From assembly GCA_963693365.1 (NCBI GenBank), contig CAVNZM010000001.1, positions 11,470,001 to 11,534,000 of the forward strand: a stretch of DNA of 64,000 nucleotides, in the 5' to 3' direction. This document shows positions 12,922 through 43,073 of the stretch, piece after piece. Below the pieces are notes generated by a model. The model ran no database searches. It was given only the letters and a program-made list of their open reading frames with translations, and had not been told where the DNA came from. A program made the translations under genes and the position numbers. Source of the stretch: Amoebidium appalachense (Eukaryota; Ichthyosporea). Each line of letters opens with the position of its first letter. Position 1 is the first letter of the stretch.

Positions 12922-14840
12922 AAATCCCACCGGAAGGCCGGACTGCTGCAGGAGTGCCCGAACCATGTCGAGGAGGGTCCGGTTCAGTCGTTCGGCAGTC
13001 CCATTCTGTTGAGGAGAGCCGGTGGTAGTGATCTGATGGCGAATGCCATGCTCACGGTTGTAGTCCCCGAAGGCCGTGCCCATGTACTCGCCCCCCCGTC
13101 GGACTGAAACACCTGCATGGGAACACCGTGTTGGGTAACCGCCGCCTTGTGGTACGTCACATATGCAGCCAGTGTGTCCGACTTCTTGACGAGGGGCACG
13201 GCCGTGGTGTGGCCGGTGAATTCGTCGTGGAACGTCGCCAAGTACTGAGCACCACCGATCGCGGGAGGGAAGGGGCCGCTGATGTCGCTGTGAACCTTGG
13301 CTAGGACCCGGGGAGCTTGGCTAGTTGATTCGGAGAAGGCAACACGGTGGGCTTTGCCGAGGGCACAGGGCTCACACACACCCGGAGACTTGGCACCGCC
13401 ACCCACCAACAGGCCTGCAGACTTGATGACCGAGCGTACAGCGTCAATGCCAGCATGGCCCAGACGGAGAGACCCGTCCTCCAGCCAGGTAAGAGTGTGC
13501 CCGATGAGCAGGGTAGGACGACCCAGGTCCTTGGCAGAGAAACGAGCATCCAGCTTGGTGAAAAAATCGTCGATGAGCGCATCAGTGGCGGCCGTCACGG
13601 TGAAGTCATCCACGTAGGCAGCAAGGGCAATAAATGTTGGGGTCCCGGCATTCTTGATGAACAGGCACGGGTCAGCAGCACTCACAATGAAGCCTTGGTC
13701 GAGGAGATGGTCACGGAGGGCCTCATACCACTGGCGCGGTGCCTGTTTTAGGCCGTAGAGCGCCTTGTGGAGCAAGCCGACAGCATGGGGGGCCGAGGGG
13801 TTGACGAAGCCAGGGGGCTGCTCAATGTAGATGGTCTCGTTGACGGTGCCGTTGAGGAATGCTGTGTTGACGTCGATGTGGCGCAGAGGCAGACCTTGGG
13901 CCACGGAGGTAGCCAAAACCAGCCGGATGGTAGCCAGCGCAGCCACAGGTGACTCGGTGACGAAATAGTCCTGGCCAGGCTGCTGGTAGTTGCCCCGGGC
14001 CACAAGCCGGGCCTTGAAAGCAGTGACGTTGCCGACGTTGTCCTGCTTGACCGTAAAGACCCAGCCGACCGGAATGACAGTGGAGCCATCCTCTGGACGG
14101 GGCACAAGGGTGAAGGTGCCGTTGTCTTCCAGGGCCTTGAGCTCACGGTGTGCAGCCTCCTCCCATTTCAGACGCTGGGGACTCTTGAGTGCAGCCCGGA
14201 CAGTCTTGGGGACAACAATGGTGGAAGCCTTGATGGGTGTTGATGCAGGAGCCGTAGCCTGGGGGGCAAGGGGGGCCGTAGCAGCAGCCACGTTGGCAGT
14301 CGGGCCTCGACGTTGGTCGTTGTACACAGCGCCACTACGGGTCGTCCGGGGGAGCCGATGTGCAGGCTCGGGCAGGATCGGAATGTCCAATTGATCACTC
14401 GGCGCTGTCCCATTGGCTGACAGACGAGACGAATCAGATTGCTGATCATTCCGGACGATGTGATTGGCTGGCTGATTTGACGAATCAGATGACTCCAAAA
14501 AATGATGAATTGCCGGTGCGGTCGACCAATCAGATGGGACATCACGGAGGGGGTGCAGAATAGCAGCCTCGTCGAACTGCACGTCACGGCTGACGGTCAT
14601 CTTGTGTGCTGCTGGAATCCAGACCTTGTAGCCCTTGATGTTAGGAGGGTAGCCCACGAAGATGCCCTTGACGGCACGAGGCGCCAGTTTCGGTGTATCC
14701 TGTTGATGGACGTAGCAGGGAGAGCCCCAGACACGGAGCCGGCTGTAGTCGGGAGGAATGCCGGTCCACAGCAGGGCGGGAGACGATTGGCTGCCGGTGG
14801 CTCGCGACGGGAGCATGTTGCGTATAAAAGCCGCGGTCAC
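12922..14840 (-). pseudogene. Copia pol fragment with permuted domains: integrase C-part, RT, then GAG-pre-integrase and integrase core
   Basis: The main open frame (14840-12984, 618 codons) starts with the end of the integrase region (RNMLPS, then CYVHQQ...GIFVGYP, usual in copia). It continues into a Ty1/copia reverse transcriptase with FKARLVARGNYQQPG, DVNTAFLNG, LYGLKQAPRQWYE and the catalytic YVDD. At about 13470 it changes, still in frame, to the pre-integrase zinc finger (LGHAG...CEPCALGKAHR) and the integrase core (HSDISGPF, VFQSDGG). A seven-G run near 13094-13100 then shifts the frame by one. The core continues in the other frame (PQQNGTAERLNRT with the catalytic Glu) to GFWAQ at about 12915. 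In normal copia order, integrase precedes RT, and GFWAQ is followed directly by the residues that open this frame, so the segment is a permutation. Protease and RNase H are missing. Confidence 0.85.
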
Positions 14841-14849
14841 AGCTGTATT

Positions 14850-15231
14850 TCGTCGCGGTGTCCGTAGGTTCAGGCGTAGAATTCATGTACAGCCCGATAA
14901 GGTCGTACTGATTGGCCTCAGATTGCTCCAGGTAGTGGGCAGATAGGGCCGACCATATCTCCGCAGGTGTGGTGGTGCGTGTTAACCCTAGGATACAACG
15001 CACGTCAATCGAGAGTGCTTGCCACAGGTAGGAACGGGCAGTGTCGACCTGTTCACGGGTAGCCGGGTGCTCCGTACTGGGCGCGATGGTGTGGAGAAGA
15101 CCAGCACCAGAAAGCTGGACATACATGGTTTCGGCCCATGTGTGGTAGTCCGTGCCTGAATCATTATCAATGCCAGTGAAGAGAGGGATGTCGACCTTGA
15201 ACTTGATGGAATCATTACGTGAGGGGCCCAT
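14850..15231 (-). pseudogene. Copia gag fragment
   Basis: The minus-strand frame opens at the ATG embedded in the primer site (MGPSRNDSIKFKVDIPLFTG). It contains the copia-gag-like stretch YHTWAETMYVQLSG...RSYLWQALSIDVRCIL...AEIWSALSAHY (UBN2/Retrotran_gag_2 style). It ends at about 14850, where the sequence switches into the integrase C-part in another frame. The zinc knuckle (CX2CX4HX4C) is absent. The start overlapping the primer site implies that the normal leader was deleted, again at GGGCCC. Confidence 0.75.
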
Positions 15232-15236
15232 AACCC
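15224..15236 (-). other. Primer binding site next to LTR 3 (initiator tRNA-Met type)
   Basis: The minus strand reads GGGTTATGGGCCC directly downstream of LTR 3, as at LTR 2. After GGGCCC the two copies diverge at once: CTCACG here, AGACACG at LTR 2. Confidence 0.75.
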
Positions 15237-15718
15237 TGTTGGAAGTAGAGTCCGCTGTGACTAGGGTCGTCGTGGCGCGCTTGGGCGCTGACCCGTTTTT
15301 TACTGCTTTCAGTGTGTTAACTCCATGACTGAACTCCATGACTGAACTCCATGACTGAACTCCATGACTGAACTCCATGACTGAACTCCATGACTGAACT
15401 CCATGACTGAACTCCATGACTGAACTCCATGACTGAACTCCATGTCTGCACCTGGCAGAGACGTGGCTTATATACCCGTGGGGCAGCAGTCTGGAATGTA
15501 ATCCGGATGCCAGGTGCTAATCGGATTGGTTACTTTCATTTAGAGATCTCTGGGACCAGTGAACCAATCGTTTGCAGTCAAAACACAATTGGCAACATTC
15601 CTCAACTATGCAGATGTGCATGTGGTGATCGAGTGTCAGCGTGTGTCTGTGTACACGGAACCAATTGTAAAGCTAACATACACATATTGTGGAGTGAGCG
15701 TAAGTCTGCACTCCAACA
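15237..15718 (-). repeat. LTR 3 (482 bp)
   Basis: This is the upstream LTR of the scrambled element on its coding (minus) strand. It has TGTTGGA/TCCAACA ends and nine 13-bp units like LTR 1. By eye the three LTRs agree apart from the 13-bp repeat number, indicating recent insertion. Confidence 0.9.
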
Positions 15719-16267
15719 CCCCCCCCCCCCCCTCCCCCCTTCATTGGAAAGCTACCAAAGGCCACAATGTGCACCGGAACCTACCCTCTGCACACGTGCA
15801 CACAACCGTTGTTTAGTTTGTACTGGCATGCAGTAATACACCGTTTCTCTACGAGTTGAAATTAAATATACCACCGGTGGGTAGGTGTACAGGCAGATTT
15901 TTCACTCTCCTTCAGACAGAAGCATTTTCCAGGCCTCTTTGCCGGGAAGCCTTAGGGGCGGGGGCCCGGGGAGGGGGGGCGGAGGAGGGGGGAGGGGGAG
16001 GGGAGTAGCCATGGGTGGTGGTGGCCACGGTTGGGGGGGGGGGGGGGGGGGGAGGGGGTGGGGGGGGGGCGGGGAGGGTGAGGGGAGGGGGGGGGGGGAA
16101 GGGGGGACCACAGTGACTTTCCCCGTCCAAAAATTGCTATTTTTTCACAGATTCACTGAGTTGAACGATGAATTATTATTGTTCGGCTTAACGTAACATT
16201 TTCTTCATAAATTCTTGTGTTGTCGGTTGGGGCCTAGGGTACCCGGTGCTCATGCGGGCCTCTAGAC

Positions 16268-16342
16268 CGGTGGTGTACGGACCAGCCGGTCCGGAAGCTA
16301 GCGCTAGGGACAGGGGGAGGAGGAGGAGGAGGAGGGGGAGGG

Positions 16343-16380
<38 letters not shown>

Positions 16381-16520
16381 GGGGGCAGGGGGCAACCTCA
16401 ATTGCAGCATCGAGGTTGAAAAGGTTTGCAAAGACACCCCCCCCCCCCCCCCCCCAGGAAAAAAAAAAAAAAAGCGTACAATTATCATCGGAGTGAGAGG
16501 TTTCCGCGTCGGATGCAGTG

Positions 16521-16558
<38 letters not shown>

Positions 16559-16964
16559 CCCCTTCCCCCCCCAAATGATTCAACCTCCAAGGCATGATGC
16601 ATCGCATTTCAAGTGACCGCAATCATTTATGTCACAGTGGCAAGCCTTGCACATACGCATTTTTTATTTTTTTTTATTTTATCCCGTTTCACTCCCGGAG
16701 GCACTGCCTAAGGGGAGCTAACGTCTTCCACAGTAGACACACGAATGTGCTCTCTACATAGTGCAACTATAAGTCAGGATACATAATCCCGACTGTCACT
16801 ACATATTCTGGCAATTCTTAGCCCACGGGGTTGCCGCAGTCACGCTAGTGGGGATTGAGCAAACTCACTTCAACCAACACCTAGCCAGGAGTGACCCGGG
16901 GGAAAATAAAAGGGTATAAGCAAGAAAAAATGTTCGGAAAGTTAGAAACAATACAATAAGACGA
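16268..16964. other. Gene-free spacer with G- and C-runs
   Basis: GGA-rich DNA grading into a G-run (16312-16385), C-runs at 16436-16455 and 16528-16554, and an A-run. The unique sequence from 16600 onward shows no supported coding region. Confidence 0.75.
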
Positions 16965-17540
16965 AGCAGTGTGTTCGTGCTGCTCTGCATGGTGGAAAAG
17001 AAAGAAAGAAGAGCAGTGTGTTGGTGCTGCTCGGCATGGTAGAAGACTAGAGCAGGGTGTTGGTGCTGCTCGGCATGGTAGAAGACACTAGAGCAGGGTG
17101 TTGGTGCTGCTCGGCATGGTAGAAGACAATAGAGCAGGGTGTTGGTGCTGCTCGGCATGGTAGAAGACACTAGAGCAGGGTGTTGGTGCTGCTCGGCATG
17201 GTAGAAGACACTAGAGCAGGGTGTTGGTGCTGCTCGGCATGGTAGAAGAGACTAGAGCAGGGTGTTGGTGCTGCTCGGCATGGTAGAAGACTAGAGCAGG
17301 GTGATGGTGCTGCTCGGCATGGTAGAAGACACTAGAGCAGGGTGTTGGTGTTGCTCGGCATGGTAGAAGACACTAGAGCAGGGTGATGGTGCTGCTCGGC
17401 ATGGTAGAAGACACTAGAGCAGGGTGATGGTGCTGCTCGGCATGGTAGAAGACACTAGAGCAGGGTGTTGGTGCTGCTCGGCATGGTAGAGGACACTAGA
17501 GCAGGGTGTTGGTGCTGCTCGTCATGGTGGAAGAAGACAG
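16965..17540. repeat. 41-bp minisatellite, about 14 units
   Basis: Tandem units containing GGTGCTGCTCGGCATGGTAG followed by AAGACACTAGAGCAGGGTGT. I count 14 occurrences of the core CT(C/G)GGCATGG-type motif. Variation is mainly single substitutions (TTGGTG or ATGGTG) and loss of a few bases after AAGA. Because 41 is not a multiple of three, the minus-strand frame through part of it (repeats of YHAEQHQH) is a by-product, not a gene. Confidence 0.92.
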
Positions 17541-18104
17541 CATGAAGTTCGTGCGGCCTATTGGTATTCTTATGTTTTTCTAGAGTTTTTGACGCTTTAG
17601 TAAATTTCGTTTTTCCTGACAAAGTGCCCATGTCGCAAAACTAATAACTCGTGTTGTACTAGTCCTACGGCAACGGCTCAAACACGGCCATGTTGCCAGC
17701 GTTTGGCTCTATGCAATGGTGTGCATGCCGCCCCTTGTGCGTAAATGTGGTGGAGTGTGGATGCAGCGGCGCACGGCCGTTTACGAAACACGTGTCGTGT
17801 TTTGTGCCTGGTCGCGATGGCCCTGTGCGTGTTAAAATTTAAGAGAATAGGAATGTGCAAAATACGCATCTTGATTGGTTGCATTTTATCTGATGAGCCC
17901 GGAGTGGCGATCTTATTGGATAGTTAACTGCTATTTTTAAGGAATCATACTGCTTGTTCACCGATCACATATGGTTTTGATGTGATCGGGAGCCCGACAT
18001 GGCGCGACTGGCTTGCACATACGCACACACACACAAATTTAAACGCTCACCCACAACCTGGTCCATCGACATACACACACACACACATACGCACGACCAG
18101 GCAT

Positions 18105-18106
<2 letters not shown>

Positions 18107-18166
<60 letters not shown>

Positions 18167-18183
18167 AAAAAAAAAAAAAAAAA
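18107..18183. repeat. Compound homopolymer: C-run followed by A-run
   Basis: About 50 C directly followed by about 27 A. Similar compounds recur in the window (see findings). Confidence 0.95.
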
Positions 18184-18435
18184 GTGTGCACACGTGTACA
18201 CGCGCACGATCGCGAGACTCAGTCGGCGACGTGACCTCGGCACGTGTAACACGCGCATGCAGCTGCCGAAAAAGTCCACTATATTAGTAGTGTTTCATGT
18301 GACAAAGCTCACACCAGCGCAACACACATGCACACACGCACGCACACACCAGCACACCATGCACGCGACACACACGCGCACACACGCCGTGACAGATGAG
18401 TCGTCACCCGTGGCACATGCGTCAAACGCGTGGGC

Positions 18436-18469
18436 GGATATCGATCGATATCGATATCGATCGATATCC
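18436..18469. repeat. Perfect 34-bp palindrome
   Basis: The left half GGATATCGATCGATATC is followed directly by its exact reverse complement, with no spacer. It contains two ClaI-like ATCGAT-rich blocks and could extrude as a cruciform or act as a dimeric protein site. It lies about 780 bp upstream of the large gene. Confidence 0.95.
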
Positions 18470-18688
18470 AGATGAGATCCTATTTTTAGTTTTCTATTGT
18501 TAGTAACAGTTCTTTTCATGTATACTGTCATAATCATGACTGGTACAGCACAGGTATAAATAACATTCAATTTTTACTCTGCTCTTTATTTCTAACTGTG
18601 CTTTTTGAAAAAGAGTTGAATTTTGCGTACACCGTACGTGACAAAGATATGTGCTTTCAGCCAGTCAGAAAACAGAGCTTTGTGTCAA

Positions 18689-18793
18689 CCAATCAAATGC
18701 AGGAAACAGAATTGTTGCGTTGCTGCCGCGGTTTGATTGGCTTATCCGTGAAGATGGCTCAGCACTTACGTAAGTCGAATTCCAATGTATAAA
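18689..18793 (+). promoter_or_regulatory. Possible promoter of the DUF1769/PX/PH/DUF547 gene
   Basis: CCAAT at 18689-18693, its inverse ATTGG at 18736-18740 and TATAAA at 18788-18793, about 430 nt before the ATG at 19220. The same CCAAT/TATA pairing precedes other genes here. The long leader makes this tentative; an unrecognised leader intron is possible. Confidence 0.4.
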
Positions 18794-19219
18794 CCGCTTC
18801 AAAGCTTTGTAGAGTTATCCTGGACTGACAACTCTTCCGTCTACTTCATGTTTTTGTCTTTTTCTGTTGCTTTTTTGTTGCACTAGGTGATGAATGACTG
18901 CATGGCACGGTGTATATTTATCGGTCAATAGTAACATACAGTCGGGAAAGGATAGGTAAAAAGCACTGAAACGCTGCACTACGCGTTTCTGAGCGAGAAT
19001 TCTCGGTAGATGTGTCCAACACCTCCTTTGGTGCTGCTAGAAAATTACCCGTTCGCCAAACATCCACGCGCATCATGGTCCTGTTTTACTAAGAGCTTCT
19101 GATAGCGTGCATACAGACCGGGATGCTTGCAGAGCATATAGAACACGCATAGTCCACCACTTATTTGTGGTGCTTTCAAGTTGGGCCTCTCCTCTTCTGA
19201 GGGAGTGTAAGCCCCAAAC

Positions 19220-38962
<19,743 letters not shown>

Positions 38963-39206
38963 TATGTTTTTTTCCTCTCACCTATTTAAATACCTGTCGT
39001 GTCCCCCCCCCCCCCCCCCCCCCCCCCCCCTTTGCAGGCATGTTTTTGCTTTGATTTTTGCCTGGAAAGGCATGCGTACCCTCCATATTGAGTGTGCCAC
39101 ACATGCTTTTCCAGAGACACACAACACACGCACACTCACTCACGGGCGGCTTCACCAGCGCAAACTCGCACGCGTGCACGCGCGCGTACACACGCACCAC
39201 CGCGCG

Positions 39207-39291
<85 letters not shown>

Positions 39292-40192
39292 ACTGTACAC
39301 AAACACACATGCACATACATGACTGTAGTACACATGTCTTCTTTGAAACCTGCCTCAAGTGAAGGGGCTGCCTCTTTGAAATGTCATTTTTTTATATATA
39401 ATTTTACACATAAACTTGTGATGGCTTTTCATAACGAATCTTGACAAGTTTATGGCTTTTTTTTTTTGGGTGGTTTTGTATAAAGCTGACAGAGGGAAAA
39501 GAGAGGGCTAGTGTTGACTTAATTGAATAGGATCGATATGTGATTTGGTATATAGGCTTAGTAGTTTTATATTCTACCGTTGCAACACACGCACACTCAC
39601 GTGCACGCACATGCGCGCGCGCGCGCACACACACACACACACAGACACACACACGAATGCATGAGCACACACATCAACAAGATCTATATAGAGAACACAC
39701 GGCCAAAGACACACACAGTGGCACACAATGTCACGAGAGTAGGTGGTGTTATCATTGATTTCGTTTTTGTGTTTGTTGTGATGCCCGAAAATATATTCAA
39801 GTTTGTACGTGGTGGGTGGGGTGCATTTGGATGCACCAATATTCGACATAGAATGGTCTAGCATGTTCTGTTTATGCACCACATGAGGATAAGGTTTCTT
39901 TTGTATGGTTTTGTTTTTTATGATGCCAGCACAGACGTGAAGTCTCTATCGATGGATTGTGTCCTTATAAGGTGAATTGTGGCCGATGTAAACGTACTGA
40001 GTCGAGATACTTAATTGCTATAATAATAAATTCAAATACAAAAATTCGGTCCCTCCCCTTCCCCCCCCCCCCCCCCCCCCCCCTCCCCCCCCCCCATCCC
40101 CCAACACACACACACACACACCTTCCCCTACGTAGACACACTCGCACGCACACAGTACGCACACTCAAACACATGTACACACGTACGTGATC

Positions 40193-40238
<46 letters not shown>

Positions 40239-40389
40239 ACACCATACAGTCACACTGAGTGAGTGTACTACCTCGTATACTTTTGCAAGCCCATCAGGCT
40301 TCACTGGCAGAGACAATGCCCGGGAATTTACATATGCCCGAGCATTGGGTAGGGCCGGGTGGGGAGGGGCGTATCGATGTGGTGATCAA

Positions 40390-40437
<48 letters not shown>

Positions 40438-41767
40438 GGGGGTTATCCTTAATATGCCGTTGGAGACAGAGGAGACACTGTTGGCAAGCGACAAGCCAAA
40501 ACGTCACAGAAATAAAAAGTTAATTCGAGATCGAACGATGCAATACACAAAATAAAGAACGAGCAGGCAGGAGACACGAACAGCTCGAGCCACAGTCTGG
40601 GGAGGACACGCTGGCTAGTTTTTGCCAGTTTATTCACCAAAGCATGTCGTCTAGTGATGTTGACACAAACTGTGCTTCCATGGCCAACTAAGCTTAGCTC
40701 AAGATCGCGGGTGTGTGTTCCTTGCGATTTAAATTTGGGAGTACAGGCATATAGACTGTTGAAGTACCGAAGTTCTTGCCTTGTTCTGTACTTAAGCATC
40801 GCACCGAGCAGGGAGCGTGTGGCACAAAAGAAAAAGCATATACCAAAAGCACGCAGCAGTAGTGAAGCGAAGAAACGGTCTTAATGTTTACGCGTGGAAC
40901 ATGTTACCTGTACGATGTTTCATTTTTTTGGCCTCAAGACTATGTAGTAGTAGTACCAAATGGTTGATGGGATCCCTCGAAGAATGAATAGCGCTATTTG
41001 TGGGTGAAAATGCAAATGCAGAAAGCAGAAGGAGGCCTTGAGCAGAAATACGCAGGGTTGGGAAAAAGGGAGATAAAACGGAAGGGGGCTTCTGGCTCTT
41101 GCCAAGAAACTCTAATAACGTAACGTGACAGTGTGAATCTGCCCATGGGGTTGTAGTTTGTACATGGTGATAGTGTGAGAAGGAAGCCTTTGGCCAATGT
41201 GCGGAGGAAAGTTGTACACTAGCAGGTACACTAACGCATTTGCGGGCCTCATATATGGCGAAGAATATATGGCCTCAGATGGATAATGCAGCGGCAGCCC
41301 CCCCCCCCCCCCCCCCCCCTTCCTCCCCCCCCCCCCTCCATATATATACACACACACTATAGTGCACCCCTACCCCACCCCACCTACGCACCCCTGAGCC
41401 CGCCCCAACCCCCGCCATTGTCCCCCGTAGGCCTTCCCTTTCTCCCTTTAAAAAGAACTTCTGGCATATCATAGTAAATAAACACATGCACCCAACACAA
41501 GGAAGCTATTGGCCGATGTGCGGAGGAAAGCTGTACACTAGCAGGTACACTAATGCATATGCCAAATGCCTGAATGGAGATTTACACGGACCATGATGAG
41601 CATTATTGACTAAAGTGAGTCACGTTTATGGAGGTCATAAGACAAGCGACGAAGTATACCATCTGCTTTGAGAGTTACACTAGTCTAACTAACCTAAGTA
41701 ACTCATATTTCATAGCTTCACAACTACACCTCGCTTTGTAGGTTTTTTGACATATGCATGTGCGTGT

Positions 41768-41835
<68 letters not shown>

Positions 41836-42479
41836 GGGGGGGGGGGGGGGGGGGGGGGGGGGAGAGGCAAGTGTGTAGTATTTGTGTGTGAGCGTAAATG
41901 GGGCCTCATGCCCGACTTACAAAATCCAGGAATAAGGTGGTTGCATGCGTAGCATGCGACTGTCGAGTCCGGCACAGCGTCGTGTTTATTTGAGAGTGAG
42001 TGTCACTCACACACACACAGAGAGGGAGGTAGAGGGAGAGATAGCGTGGAAAGCGTTATGTTTACGTTTTACAACGGCACCATGTTGTGCCATGTTTGTT
42101 TACTGAGTAGCTGAGTGTCCGAGCGAACTTGAGTCACTACTTGAGTCGTGGGGCTAGTGATTGAGTCCCACTGTGTGGGGCAGTTGACGTTTGACGTCAC
42201 GAACGCACGGAGGTAGGCAGGGTGTGAAAACCAGTCCGGGTGCACACGTTTCCATAGACCAGTCGTTCAGATCCACATATCACGCTTACAAACAAAATTA
42301 TAGGTAACAAAACTGCAGGAATGAAATTTATAGTCATATTTTCAATGGTTTTCTATATTTTGTAGGACAGACAGCGTTTCTTTACGAAAAGGCAGGAAAA
42401 GATGGTTTTGCGTTTCGAGATCCGATGAAAATATTTGTTTGCCACACTCAGATTCTGGCGGGCAACAACATGTATTCTG
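38963..42479. other. Gene-free region downstream of the large gene
   Basis: C-runs (39003-39030, 41300-41318), CA/CG tracts (39205-39285, 39614-39655, 40192-40232), a G-run (40391-40436) and a T-run joined to G-runs (41769-41861). The unique sequence between shows no convincing coding potential; short open frames have no recognisable content. Confidence 0.7.
41180..41563. repeat. Diverged direct repeat, about 65 bp, 319 bp apart
   Basis: AAGGAAGC(C/T)...TTGGCC(A/G)ATGTGCGGAGGAAAG, then TGTACACTAGCAGGTACACTAA, occurs at about 41181-41245 and 41500-41564 with a few substitutions. The inner GTACACTAGCAGGTACAC is itself nearly a direct repeat of GTACAC. Confidence 0.75.
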
Positions 42480-42828
42480 ATTGGTTACGTGTTGCTGATA
42501 AACAGGCATTACTCAACCGTCGTCCAATCGTTGTGTTCCATAATATCATATTCCTTCGGCGCCAGGCTGAAAACTATCAGAATAAGCTCTGGTATACTAG
42601 TATAACAAACTTGAGCCATAATCCTATTTTCATTAACTCAGATAGGTTTTTCATTTTTCCATCAGAAAATATAATACAAAACGCTGCTCAAGCTCAACAG
42701 TTCATGAATCGCCATTTGATGATGCATTCTAATTCGTTTCAGATCACGCGTGCTAAACACCGCAAGCGGCCGGCTTGAAGCTGAACAAATGAGATTCAAA
42801 TCTACGTATCAGGCGCCGACTATAAAAA
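42480..42828 (+). promoter_or_regulatory. Promoter of the 43.1-kb gene
   Basis: ATTGG (inverted CCAAT) at 42480-42484, CCAAT at 42524-42528 and TATAAAAA at 42821-42828, followed 246 nt later by the ATG. The elements and their spacing fit a TATA promoter with a leader of roughly 210-220 nt. Confidence 0.55.
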
Positions 42829-43073
42829 CTGGTGAATAGCCTCAATAGCGCCATAAATTGAGTTGCAGGTGTGTGTTTCGTGACTCATGGTTTTCAAGCA
42901 GTTGGTGTGAGAACTCTGAATGTTAGAATTCCTAACGAACAAGCTATCATACTCTTAGTTGAGCAAAGAGCCTTGTGACACAGAGCCCATTCTTTTTCCA
43001 AACGAGAATCTAGTAAGAACCTGTGAACAACAGTTTTACACACGGGCACCTTAGAGTGATCTACTCCTCCAAC

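Larger units (their letters stand above)
11410..15718 (-). mobile_element. Copia-type LTR retrotransposon insertion with three LTRs and scrambled interior
   Basis: Bounded by LTRs at 11410-11891 and 15237-15718 with a third at 12195-12624, all transcribed on the minus strand. The 15718-12195 part contains a primer binding site, a gag fragment and a pol fragment. The 12624-11410 part has only about 300 bp between its LTRs. Outer flanks are C-runs on both sides (11397-11409 and 15719-15732). The duplicate locus at 2685-2720 has the same flanks without the element, so this is a clean insertion into poly-C. A target-site duplication cannot be read in a homopolymer. The element lacks protease, part of gag and RNase H and cannot be autonomous as assembled. 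Confidence 0.88.
8812..16267. repeat. Segmental duplication, right copy (B), interrupted by a retrotransposon
   Basis: Matches copy A (1-3190) from AATCTGCAAACGGTATCAAT onward. The match is broken at 11399-15735 by the copia insertion, then resumes at CATTGGAAAGCTACCAAAGG (15743, compare 2720) and continues to about 16267. A further B-only stretch of about 65 bases lies near 15815-15880. Confidence 0.9.

Noticed and set aside
13297-14867. Several plus-strand frames of 60-134 codons across the retrotransposon
   Set aside because: Antisense to recognisable copia RT and integrase sequence.
16865-17170. Minus-strand frame with repeats of YHAEQHQH
   Set aside because: By-product of the 41-bp minisatellite, whose unit length changes frame at every repeat.
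18157-18183. A-run read as a retroposon poly(A) tail
   Set aside because: It is preceded by a pure C-run, has no coding or target-site signal, and the same C-A compound recurs without any common upstream sequence.
17745-18792. Short plus-strand frames (60-64 codons) upstream of the large gene
   Set aside because: No domain content; they overlap CCAAT/TATA elements and simple repeats.
42425-42778. 117-codon open frame on the plus strand
   Set aside because: It covers the CCAAT elements of the promoter for the 43.1-kb gene and shows no recognisable domain or codon bias.
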